A stretch of 64,000 bases of DNA from Strigamia acuminata (lineage: Eukaryota > Arthropoda > Chilopoda > Geophilomorpha > Linotaeniidae): the NCBI GenBank assembly GCA_949358305.1, contig OX442315.1:10070427-10134426 (forward strand), in the 5' to 3' direction. Under the pieces are notes generated by a model. That model was not told the DNA's origin. It saw only the letters and a program-made list of their open reading frames with translations, and did no database searches. Both the position numbers and the translations under genes were made by a program. Positions 1 through 12,800 of this stretch are shown here, in pieces; positions within the stretch are counted from its first letter, which is position 1, and every line of letters starts with the position of its first letter.

Positions 1-1
1 A

Positions 2-880
2 CTAATCTCGCGACCGCTAACAATTAAAGACGCTCACGACTTAGAGCTGCTGCAGCCTGACGGCCGAATAACCGACCCTGTAACCAAGCAACAACTAGCG
101 ATTCTTGAGGCGGTGGGGAGGGGACTGCTGGACACAAATGTTCAGTGCGTGATTCATCCGGAGACTGGAGAAGTGCTAACGCTCCCTCAGGCCATTGGTA
201 GAGGGGTGGTAACTGTCCGAGGGGAGTTTTATGACGAGACCACTAACCGTTTGACCAGTCTGAACGATGCCGTGGAGAAAGGGCTGATCACGTCGGTCTG
301 TCGGAAGATGTTGTTCGATGTCGATGCGTTTAGGGATCCTGAAGCGGGCGAGGATGTGAGTTTCAATGTGGCCGTGAGCAAAGGGATCGTGCATTTGAGG
401 TCGGGGATGGTAATGGACCCGGAGTCGAAGAAGCCGATAAGCATGCAGGAAGCGTTGAGCAAGAGACTTGTGCAGCCGCAGATAGTGGAGATGCTCGGCA
501 AAGAGATCGGGATCAACGATAAAGGGAAGGAGTTGACGGTCTTGGAGGCCGTTGGCAAGGGGTTGATAGATCACAAAAGCGGACAGGTGTGCGATCCGGA
601 AAGCAAGCGACCGATGTCGTTGGTCGAGGCCATGGAGAAGGGTTTGATCACCCCGCAAGGAGCGAGCTTGTTGAAGGCTCTGCTCAGCATTACTGTGACA
701 ACCGCGACGGTGACCAAGAGGATCACTCGCTATGTGACCACCACTGTTGTTAAGATCACGGTCCAGGAGGCCATGAAGCGGGGCCTCATCAACGAAGATG
801 AAGGGACTTTCACTGAACCAACCACTGGTCAGGTGATGACCATCGAGGATGCCGTGGCGTCTGGGATATTGGGACTGACT
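2..880 (+). other. N-terminal plakin (plectin) repeat block
   Basis: Successive units of about 38 residues show the plakin-repeat signature: a DPxTG or HPETG turn, an LxEAV/AI helix start and a GLI/GLLD end. Examples are the runs around positions 59-180, 230-330 and 390-480. The block is cut by the window edge. The last unit ends at about 880, where the composition changes abruptly to Ser/Pro/Lys. Confidence 0.85.
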
Positions 881-3800
881 AGCGAGTGGCCGGAAGCATT
901 GCCACGCGAGAAGCCGGAATCGCGACCGCGCGACAAACCTCCATCCAAAAGTCCAACCAAAAGTCCTACTCCCAGTGCTCCTGTCTCTGCTCCCAGAGCT
1001 CCTTCTCCTTCCAAATCTCCTCCAGCCAAAAAAGCAGCCCTACCCAAATCTCCAACCAAAACCCCGAGCAAATTTGGTCCTCCCGACGAAACTCCGCGCG
1101 AGAAGCTCCTGAGGGAGATTAGGGAGAGAACACCTTCTCCTACCAAAAAGACCATTGTCCTGCAGGAAAGTTCTCCAACAAAAGAATCTCCCGCTACCCA
1201 ATCTCCAGTCCATGTCAAGTCATCCACTGAGGTGAAGCTGAAACGCGAACCTTCTCTTCCTAAGCAAACCCTTGTTAGTCCTAGCAAAGAAAAGCCCATT
1301 TTCAGGGACACTGTTGCAGACGGCGGAGTGAAACCCGGAAGGAAGGCACCTCAGGAAGGAGGGACGCCGGCGAGACCCAGTTTAGTGACTACGGTGAAAA
1401 GCGAGAAGCGCAGAACGGTTCCCGAAGATGAGCAGCCCGAGGAGCCGGAAAAGGTAGAAAGTACTTTTGGTATATGGCATTCCCCTACTAAAGAAGTTGG
1501 TACACCTCACCATCCTTCTACTACCACTACTAATGGTGATTTGGAAGAACCGTCTTCTCCTACTACCACCACTTTTACTAAGATCACTAAGACTAAACAC
1601 ACAACCAAACTCCTTGAGTTACCACCGGATGGCTGGTTCCTCAAAGAAGCCATTGGGAAAAAAGTTTTCAATTCTGACACTGGGTTATTTACAGTTCCTG
1701 GCACAGACCGGTTAGTTTCACTTGAGGAGACAATTACACTGGGGATCATTGATCCCTCTTCGGTCACAGTTTTAGAACCTAATTCACAGCACACAATTAA
1801 TCTTATCAGAGCACTTGAAACACACGTTTTAGACAATTTGGGTCACTACACAGATCCAAAGAGTAAGAAAAAGTTGAGTTTGACTGTGGGGATTAAGAAA
1901 GGTTTAGTTATTTTAAAGGACAGGGAGGCTGAAGTTGAACAAAAACACACTCTTAAGCAGATTAAGATAACTAAAGTGAAAGGAAGGCCCGATAAAGTTG
2001 AATTGTTTGATTCCAAAGATGATGAAGAACAGCCACAGCATGTAAATAAAATGGTTACGGTGTTGACGTTGACCGGTGAACCAATACATCTGTCACCAGA
2101 AGTTATTTTGGACCAACGATCACTCACTGTACGGTCACATGGTAAGACTATGGAGTTGTGGCCTGCTATTAAGGAAGGGAAAGTGAATGCTCGTGATTTC
2201 ACTGTGAAAGAACCAGTTACTGGTGAGGACATTCCTTTGTCTGAGGCTATTGAGAAGGGAATGATAGACAGACATACGGGCGAATACAAGGAAAGTGACA
2301 CAAAGAAAGTTCCACTCAAGCAAGCAGTTAAGTCAGGTGCATTGACTGTTGTAACTGCGCCGTTGAAAGCTGGAAAAGCTGTGAAGAAATCAATATCTAA
2401 ATCTGTTAAGAGGCTATCCAAAATATTTTCAAAAGAATCGCCTGAACCTCAATCAGAATCTGAGGACAAAGATGAAGATGAAGACGAATCGGTTACAGAG
2501 ATTGAGAAACCAAAAAAGCCGGTTAGTAACGTTGAACTTCGCAAACAGTTTTTTGGTATTCCGGATTCTGAAGAGGTACCAGAAATGCCTGAAGAAGACA
2601 AAGTTAGACCTGATTTGGATGAGCAAATGCCAAGTGAAGCCGAAAGACCTAAACAAGAAGGAAAAACAACTGAAGAAAAAATTAAAGATGTGTTAAAGGA
2701 AAGGTTTCCTGTGGATAGAAAGGTGAGTGCTCCGGTTAAGAAACTCAAAGAGGAGTATTCACGAAAAGAGATACCGGAAAGTGAGATACAAGAGCCAAAA
2801 GTTGAATCATTTCAAGAGGTGAAAATAGTTAAGAAAGAAATTATTTCAAAACTGACCGATAAAGAAAACATTCCTTCAAAAGAAAGGACAGTTGAGCCGA
2901 GAACAGACACAAAAGATGTATCAAAGGAGAAAGATAAACCTCAAGCACCCAGGGACACGAAAATACCAGTGGTAGGAGTGAAGAAACCAATAGAAGAAAA
3001 ACCTCAAAAAGTGATGGAAGAAGAACCAAAGAAATTAGACACAAAGGTTATGCCATCAAAAGCAATTAAGAGTCCTACCGATGTGAAGCCTACAAAGGTG
3101 TTAAAAGAAATTGCAAAAGAAAAACCTGCAATGACCAAAGAAAAACCTGAAATCACCAAAGAAAAACCTGCAATCACCAAAGAAAAACCTGCAATCATCA
3201 AAGAAAAACCTACAATCACTAAAGAAAAACCTTCGATAACCAAAGAAAAACCTACAGCCAGCAAAGAAAAACCTACAGCCAGCAAAGAAAAACCTACAGC
3301 CAGCAAAGAAAAACCTACAGCCAGCAAAGAAAAATCTTCAATCACAAAAGAAATACCTGGAATCACCAAAGAAACAATACCAAAAATGCCTAAGATCGAA
3401 TCCAAAGTGCAACCCAAATCAAAAGATGATACAAAGACAGTGCCTACACCCAAACCCAAGGAGATTTTGAAGAAACTAGAAGAAAAAGTAAAGCATGAAC
3501 CAGAAAGGGTTGCAAAAGTGCCTAAAATTGGAACAAAGTTAGAACCGAAACCAATAATTGATGCAATCAAAGTGCCCACAGAAAAGACAAAGGAGATTGA
3601 AAAGAAATTACCAGAATTAGAACCAACTGTGATAAAGCCTGAAAATTTATTAAAGGATATTTCAAAGAAAGGTTTATCGACTATCGAGCCATTAGGCGAA
3701 AGGCCAGAAGGGAAAAAGACGGATTTTACAGAATCTGACATATTGGAGTCAGAAGTGAACCGAGTTGTGGCGAGTACGCCAACTTTGGCTACTACAAAAG

Positions 3801-6800
3801 AAGTTAGAATCTCGCAAGTTTGTGTTGAAGAAATTGTAGAACCAGAAATAGAGTCTGTGGAAGAATTAGAGATTCAAGACAAAATACAATTTCAACCTGT
3901 GTACAAGGAACTAATCGCACAAATTAAACATAAAAAAGAAATCATAGGTGTTCCTAAAACACTACCTAAAGAGGAAGCAAAAGACACTTTTGTAGAAACT
4001 GATCAAATGACTCAACCAACATATAATCAACCGCAAGATAAATTGACAGATCTACCTCAAGCAGAAACAAGACGAGAAAAGGAAAAGCCTAAGGGTATCC
4101 TCCAAAAATTAGCTAGAAAGATGTCTCCTACGAAAGAACCGAAAACAAAAACTGTAGAACCAAGAGTAGAGGAAGTTGAAAAAAAATTGTCAGAAGAACC
4201 CAGAGAACCAAAAAAGGAAACCGGTAGCATTATAAAAACATTAACTGGAAAAATGTTATCTACAAAAGAACCTCCAATATCAGAGTCCAAAAAGGGGGAG
4301 CCAAAAGAACCAATCGGAAAGAAGCCAAAGGAAGAACCAGTTGGAAAGAAGCTGAAAGAAGAACCAATTGGAAAGAAGCCGAAAGAAGAACCAATTGGAA
4401 AGAAGCCGAAAGAAGAACCAGTTGGAAAGAAGCCGAAAGAAGAACCAATTGGAAAGAAGCCAAAAGAAGAACCAATTGGAAAGAAGCCGAAAGAAGAACC
4501 AATTGGAAAGAAGCCAAAAGAAGAACCAGTTGGAAAGAAGCCAAAAGAAGAACCAGTTGGAAAGAAGCCGAAAGAAGAACCGATTGGAAAAAAGCCAAAG
4601 GAAGAACCAGTTGGACAGAAGCCAAAGGAAGAACCAGTTGGACAGAAGCCAAAAGAAGAACCAATCAGAACGACGTCAAAAGAAGAACCAATTGGAAAGA
4701 AGCCAAAAGTAGAACCAATTGGAAAGAAGCCAGAAGTAGAACCAATTGAAAAGGAGCCTCTAGAAGAGCGAATTGGGTTTATTGAAAAAATATCTAAAAA
4801 ACCAAGTACAGAGAAATCTGAAAAAATTGCGAAAGAAGTAAAAAGAGAAACTGAAGTAGAACCCAAAGAGAAAAAGGAATCATCCAAAAGTTTTCTTAAG
4901 AAACTATCTGAAAAAATAGGATCAACAAAAGAGCCAAAATTGTCGACTCTAGAAAAGCCGAAAGAAGTCTTCGATGAAGAACCTGATCATGAAACAGATG
5001 AACTTTTAGAAGATTTCCTAAAGCTAGATACATATACAGAAACTACATTTCAGAATGTTTCAGACTACGATTTTGAAAAAGTTGTAGAACCTGATCGACC
5101 AGAAATGATAGAAGTTGTTTCAGGTTCCACAACGCGCATTGTTAAAGAGGAAATTATAAAAGTTGTGATTGGATCTGATGAGGTTCAACCCAAACAAGAA
5201 CCAGAAGAGGAAGAAGAACCAACAAAAGAAAAGCTTAAAAGTATCCGTAAAAAGTTAACTCAAAAGGTGTCTCCAATAGAATCAAAAATTACATTTCAAT
5301 CAGAAACAGTTCCACATGAAACAGAGAAAACAATACCAGAGTTGGTTCATGAGAAATTGAAAAAATTAGAATCAATAGAAAAGAAGCCATCTGACATTTA
5401 TAAAGAGAAGTCATTAAAGAATAGAGAATTTGATGAAGAAGTAAAAGAAAAGCCAAAAGGTTTTCTTAAGAAGTTAACAAGAAAGCTATCACCAACAAAA
5501 GAAAGCAAAAGAAAACCAGTAAGTGATATTATTGAATCTGATCAAGATGAGCCAGATAACATTACTGATGAGAAGATTAAAGATGTCACTGAACAAACAG
5601 AAATGAAAGAACAGAAACCAACTGAAAAAGAATCGATTAGAAAGGAGGAAATGCCAACTGAAGAAGAACCAATTAAAAAGGAAGAAAAACCAGCTGAAGA
5701 AGAAACTTCCCCAACAAAGCAGAAGCCTGAAGAACCTTATGAAGAAGAACCAGAGGAAAAATCAGAAAAACCTAAAGGATTATTAGATAGGTTTGCAAGA
5801 AAGATTACAAAAGAAGCGGCCAAAATTGTGAAGAGAGAATTGAGAGAACCTACAGAACCCGAAGAGCATTTTGATGAGGAACCGGAGGAAAAACCCGAAA
5901 AACAGAAAGGGTTTCAAAGAAAAATTTCTCCAAAAGACACGGATAAGATTAAGGAACTAAGACTTACAGAACAAGAACCTTCAAAAAAGAAGCAAAAACC
6001 AACTGAAAATGTGCCAATCAAAGAAGAACAAATACCATCTGAAAAAGAAACTACTTTCATGCCTGAAGAGCCTTTCGAAGAGGAACTAGCAGAAATACCC
6101 AAAAAACCAGAAAAACAGAAAGGTTTTCTAGACAAAATCCAAAGAAAGATATCTCCAAAGGATATTGACAAAATTAAAGAATCGAAACCTACAGAGCAAG
6201 TTTCTTCTAAAACTGAACAAGAACCGATTGAATCACAAACAACACCAAGAGAGCAGGAACCTGAAGAGCCTTCTGATGATGAACAAGATGATAAGCCAGA
6301 GGATAAACCAGCACAACCTACAGGATTTCTTCATAGGTTTACAAGAAAGATTACTAAAGATACTGGTGAGATAGCGAAGAAGGAACCTACGTTAACAGCA
6401 CCCGAAGAGCCTTTTAAAGATGAATCAGAAGAAAAACCAGAGAAGCAGAAAGGCTTTCTTGACAAATTCCAAAGAAGGACATCTCCAATACGTACGGAAA
6501 AAATAAAGGTACTAAAAGTTAGTAAGAAGGAGCCTTCTAAAACGGAACGAGTACAAACCGAAACAGAAACAACACCAAGAGAGGAGGCTCCTGAAGAGCC
6601 TTCTGAGGATGAACTAGATGATAAGCCAGACGACAAACCAGAAAAACATAAAGGTTTTCTTGATACGTTTACAAGAAAGATTACTAAAGATACTGGTAAA
6701 ATTGTGAAGATGGAACCTATGCCAACAGAACCTGAAGAGCCTTTAAAAGAGGAATCCGATGAAAAACCCGAACAACCTGAAAAACACAAAGGTTTTCTCG

Positions 6801-9800
6801 ACAAATTTCAAAGAAAAATTTCTCCAAGGGATACTGGCAAAATTAAAGAACCAAAACTTACAGAGAAGGAACCTTTAAAGAAGGAACAAAAACTAACAGA
6901 AGAAGAACAAGTCAAACAGGAGCAAAAAACAATGAAAAAAGAATCTATCCCAACAGAGTTGGAGTCTGATGAACCGTCTGAAGATGAAATAAAGGATAAA
7001 CTAGAAAAACCAAAAGGATTTCTTGATAAGTTGTCTAGAAAAATTGTAAAAGAAACTGATAAAATTGTGAAGAAGGAACTTACACCAACAGAACCTGAAG
7101 AGCCTTTCGAAGAGGAACCAGAGGAAGAACCAGTAAAACAACCAGAAAAGCAGAAAAGTTTTCTTGACAAATTCCAAAGAAAGATATCGCCAAAGGATAC
7201 TGACAAAATTAAAGAACCAAAACCTACAGAGAAGGAACGTTCTAAAACGAAACAAGAATTAACTGAAACAGAAACAACACCAAGAGAGCATAAGCATGAA
7301 GAGCCTTCTGACGATGAACAAGACGACAAACCGGAGGCTAAATCAGAAAAACCTACAAGATTTCTTGATAGCTTTACAAGAAAGATTACTAAAGATACTG
7401 GTAAAATTGCAAAGAATGAACCTATGCCAACAGAACCTGAAAAGCCGTTCAAAGAGGAACTCGACGAAAAACTAGAAAAACCTGAAAAGCAAAAAAGTTT
7501 TCTTGACAAACTTCAAAGAAAAATTTCTCCAAAAGATATCAACAAAATTAAAGACCCAAAACTTACAGAGGATGAACCTTCTAAAACAGAACAAGAACTA
7601 ACCGAAACAGTAACAACACCTAGAGACCAGGAGATAGAAGAGGATTCTGAGTATGAGCAAGTCCATAAACCAGAGGATAAACCGGAAAAACCAAAAGGAT
7701 TTTTTGACAAATTGCAAAGAAAGATTTCTTCAAAAGATACAGAAAAAATGAAAGAACCTAAACTTACAGCAAAGGAACCTTTTAAAAAGGAACAAAAGCC
7801 AACTGAAAAAGAACCAATCAAAAAGCCAGCTGAAAAAGAACCAACCAGAAAGCCAACTGAAAAAGAACCAATCGAAAAGCCAACTGAAAAAGATCCAATC
7901 AAAAAGGAGCAAAAGCTTATTGAAAAAGAACCAATTAAAAAGCAGCAAAAGCCTACTGAAAAAGAACCAATTAAAAAGCAGCAAAAGCCTATTGAAAAAG
8001 AACCAATTAAAAAGCAGCAAAAGCCTACTGAAAAAGAACTATTTAAAGGGGAACAAAAGTCAACTGAAAAAGAACCAGTTAAAGAAGTACAAAAGCCAAA
8101 TGAAAAAGTACCAATTGAAAAGGAAAAAAGGCCAACTGTGAAAGCACCAATTGAAAAGGATCTAACACCATCTGAAAAAGAAACTGTATCAATAGAACCA
8201 GAGCATACAGAATCTTCCGAAGATGGACTAGAGGATAAGCCAGATAAATCAATAGGATTTCTTGACAAGTTTACAAGAAAGATTACTAAAGAAACCGATA
8301 TAGTAGTTAGGGAACGTACGCCGACAGAACCCGAAAAACCTTTCGAAGAAGAACCAGAGGAAAAACCAGATAAATCGAAAGGTTTTCTTGACAAATTGCA
8401 AAGAAAGATTTCTACAAAAGATGTTGAAAAAATTAAGGAACCTAAACTAACATCGAAGGAGCCTTTTAAAAAGGAACAAAAGCCGACTGAAAAAGAACCA
8501 ATTAAAAAGGAGCAAAAGCCAACTGAAAAAGAACCAATCAAAAAGCCAACTGAAAAAGAACCAATCAAAAAGCCAACTGAAAAAGAACCAATCAAAAAGT
8601 CAACTGAAAAAGAACCATTCAAAAAGTCAACTGAAAAAGAACCAATCAAAAAGCCAACTGAAAAAGAACCAATCAAAAAGCCAACTGAAAAAGAACCAAT
8701 CAAAAAGCCAACTGAAATAGAACCAATCAAAAAGCCAACTGAAAAAGAACCAATCAAAAAGCCAACTGAAAAAGAACCAATCAAAAAGTCAACTGAAAAA
8801 GAACCAATCAAAAAGCCAACTGAAAAAGAACCAATCAAAAAGCCAACTGGAAAAGAACCAATTAAAAAAGAGCAAAAGCCAACTGAAGAAGAACCAATCA
8901 AAAAGCCAAATGAAAAGGGAATGACGAAAACATATCTAGAGCCTGCAGAGTCTTCTGAGGACGAACAAGAGAAAAGACCAGATAAACCTCGGGGTTTTCT
9001 TAGTCGCTTGAAAAGAAAAATTTCTGATAAAGAATCTGAAAAACCTATTCAGAAGGAACCTATGCCTACAGCAAAAGAGCTTACTAAAGAGGAACAAGAA
9101 CCAACGGAAAAGGAACTGATTAAAATGGTGGAAAAATCAACTGAAAAAGAACTGGAAACTTATGAGAAATTATATGAAAAAACTACATTTCCGGATGTTT
9201 CGGACTATGATTTTGAAAAAGTTGTAGAACCTGATCGACCAGAAATGATAGAAGTTGTTTCAGGTTACACAACGAGCATTGTTAAAAAGGAAATTAAAAA
9301 AGTTGTGATTGGATCTCATGAGGTTCAACCCAAACAAAGACTAGAAGAACCAGAAGAAGAAGAAGAACCAACAAAAGAAAGGCCTAAAAGTATTAGTAAA
9401 AAGTTAACAGAAAAGGTGTCACTAATAGAATCAAAAATGACATTTCAACCAGAAACAGCTCCACATGAAACAGAGAAAACAATACCAGAGTTGGTTAATG
9501 AGAAATTGGAAAAATTAGAACCAATAGAAAAGAAGCCATCTGAAATTGATAAAGAGAAGACATTAAAGGATAGAGAATTTGACGAAGAAGTAAAAGAAAA
9601 GCCAAGAGGTTTTCTTAAGAAGTTAACAAGAAAGCTATCACCAACAAAAGAAAGCAAAAGAAAACCAGTAAGTGATATTATTGAATCTGATCAAGATGAG
9701 CCAGATAACATTACTGATGAGAAGATTAAAGATGTCACTGAACAAACAGAAAAGAAAGAACAGAAACCAACTAAAAAAGAACCAATTAGTAAGGAGGAAA

Positions 9801-12800
9801 TGCCATCTGATAAAGAACCGATTAAAAGGAAGGAAATGCCAACTGAAGAAGAACCGATTAGAAAGGAGGACATGCCAACTGAAGAAGAACCGATTAGAAA
9901 GGAGGACATGCCAACTGAAGAAGAACCGATTAAAAAGGAAGAAAAATCAGCTGAAAAAGAAACTTTACCAACAAAGCAGAAGCCTGAAGAACCTTACGAA
10001 GAAGAACCAGATGAAAAAGTAGAAAAACCTAAAGGATTTTTAGATAAGTTTACAAGAAAGATTACAAAAGAAACTGCTAAAATTGTGAAAAAAGTACCTA
10101 CAGAATCTAAAGAGCCTTTTGAACTGGAGGAAAAACAGAAAGGGTTTCTTGATAAATTTCAAAGAAAAATATCTCCAAAAGAGACGGATAAAATTAAGGA
10201 ACCAAAACTTACAGAACTAGAACCTTCTCAAATGGAACAAGGACAAACAGAAAAAAAAACAACACCCACAGAGCAGGATCCTGAAGAGCCATCTGAGGAT
10301 GATAAACCAGAAAAACCAAAAGGGTTTCTTGATAAGTTTACAAGAAAGATTACTAAAGATACTGGTAAAATTGCGAAGATGGAACCTACGCCAACAGAAC
10401 CTGAAGAGCCTTTTATAGAGGAACCCGATGAAAAACCAGAAAAACCTGAAAAACAAAAAAGTTTTCTCGACAAATTTCAAAGAAAAAGGGATACTGACAA
10501 AATTAAAGAACCAAAACCTACAGAGAAGGAACCTTTAATAAAGGAACAAAAACTAACAGAAGAAGAACAAGTCAAACAGGAGCAAAAACCAATTAAAAAA
10601 GAATCTACCCCAATAGAATTGGAGTTTGATGAACCATCTGCAGATGAAATAGAGGATAAACTAGAAAGACCAAAAGGATTTCTTGATAAGTTTACAAGAA
10701 AAATTGGAAAAGAAACTGATAAAATTGTGAAGATGGAACCTACGCCAACAGAACCTGAAGAGCCTTTCGAAGGAGAAGAACCAGAGGAAATACCCAAAAA
10801 ACCAGAAAAGCAAAAAGGTTTTCTAGACAAAATCCAAAGAAAGTTATCTCCAAAGGATATTGACAAAATTAAAGAACCAAAACTTACAGAGGAGGAACCT
10901 TCTAAAACTGAACAAGAACCAACCGAAACAGTAACAACACCTAAAGACCAGGAGTCTGAAGAGGATTCTGAGGGTGAACAAGGCGATAAACCAGATGATA
11001 AACCAGAAATGGCTACAGGATTTTTTGATAGGTTTACAAGAAAGATTACTAAGGAAACTGATAAAATAGTTAGGGAACTTACGCCGACAGAACCTGAGAA
11101 GCCTTTTGAGGAGGAACCAGAGGAAAAACCCAAAGGTTTTATTGACAAATTGCAAAGAAAGATTTCTCCAAAAGATACTGAAAAAAATAAGGAACCTATA
11201 CTAACATCAAAGGAAACTTTTACAAAGGAACAAAAACCAACTGAGAAAGAACCAATTGAAAAGAAACAAAAGCCAACTGTGAAAGCACCAATTGAAAAGG
11301 ATCTAACACCATCTGAAAAAGAAACTGTATCAATAGAGCCAAAGCATACAGAATCTTCTGAAGATGAACTAGAGGATAAGCCAAATAAATCAAAAGGATT
11401 TCTTGACAAGTTTACAAGAAAGATTACTAAAGAAACTGATAAAGTAGTTTGGGAACGTACGCCGACAGAACCCAAAAAGCCTTTCGAAGAGGAACCAGAG
11501 GAAAAACCAGAAAAACCGAAAGGTTTTCTTGACAAATTGCAAAGAAAGATTTCTCCAAAAGATACTGAAAAAATTAAGGAACCTAAAATAACATTAAAGG
11601 AATCTTTTAAAAAGGAACAAAAGCCGACTGAAAAAGAACCAATTAAAAAACCAGCTGAAAAAGAACCAATTAAAAAACCAGCTGAAAAAGAACCAATTAA
11701 AAAACCAGCTGAAAAAGAACCAATTAAAAAACCAGCTCAAAAAGAACCAATCAAAAAGCCAACTGAAAAAGAACCAATTAAAGAGGAACAAAAGCCAACT
11801 GAAAAAGAACCAGGTAAAGAATTACAAAAGCTAACTGAAAAAGTTCCAATTATTGAGGAACAACAGCCAACTGAAAAAGCACCAATCGAAAAGGATCAAT
11901 CACCATCTCAAAAAGAAACTGTATCAATAGAGCCAGAGCGTACAGAATCTTCCGAAGATGAACTAGAGGATAAGCCAGATAAATCAAAAGGATTTCTTGA
12001 CAAGTTTACAAGAAAGATTACTAAACAAACTGATAAAGTAGTTCGGGAACATACGCCGACAGAACCTGAAAAGCCTTTCGAAGATGAACCAGAGGAAATA
12101 CCAGAAAAACCGAAAGGTTTTCTTGACAAATTGCAAAGAAAGATTTCTCCAAAAGATTCTGAAAAAATTAAGGAACCTAAACTAACATCAAAGGAACCTT
12201 TTAAAAAGGAACAAAAGCCAACTGAAAAAGAACCAATTAAAAAACCAACTGAAAAAGAACCAATCAAAAAGCCAACTGAAAAAGAACCAATTAAAGAGGA
12301 ACAAGAGTCAACTGAAAAAGAACCAGTTAAAGAATTACAAAAGCTAACTGAAAAAGCACCAATCGAAAAGGATCAATCACCATCTGAAAAAGAAACTGTG
12401 TCAACAGTCGAGCCAGAGCGTACAGAATCTTCCGAAGATGAACTAGAGGATAAGCCAGATAAATCAATAGGATTTCTTGACAAGTTTACAAGAAAGATTA
12501 CTAAAGAAACCGATAAAGTAGTTCGGGAACATACGTCGACAGAACCCGAAAAACCTTTCGAAGAGGAACCAGAGGAAAAACCAGAAAAACCGAAAGGTTT
12601 TCTTGACAAATTGCAAAGAAAGATTTCTCCAAAAGATTCTGAAAAAATTAAGGAATCTAAACTAACATCAAAGGAACCTTTTAAAAAGGAACAAGAGCCA
12701 ACTGAAAAAGAACCAATTAAAAAGGAACAAAAGCCAACTGAAAAAGAACCAATTAAAAAGGTTCAAAAACCAACCGAAAAAGAATCAATCATAAAGCCAA

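Larger units (their letters stand above)
5040..9174 (+). repeat. Macro-repeat copy A of an approximately 4.1-kb internal duplication
   Basis: The segment starting near 5040 (residues SDYDFEKVVEPDRPEM onward, then SPTKESKRKPVSDIIES) recurs almost word for word starting near 9178. Both copies then proceed through several GFLDKF/GFLDKL motif pairs into EKEPIKKPT arrays. This suggests a block duplication of about 4.1 kb, followed by independent growth and loss of the short arrays. Confidence 0.75.

Noticed and set aside
113-115. Start codon at the left end of the giant frame
   Set aside because: The triplet is GTG and the frame is open further left to base 2 with plakin-repeat sequence, so translation starts outside the window.
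7513-8901. Long antisense ORFs over the EKEPIKKPT arrays (462 codons and others)
   Set aside because: They are reverse translations of an in-frame 27-bp minisatellite; the product is a simple GSFSVGFLI repeat.
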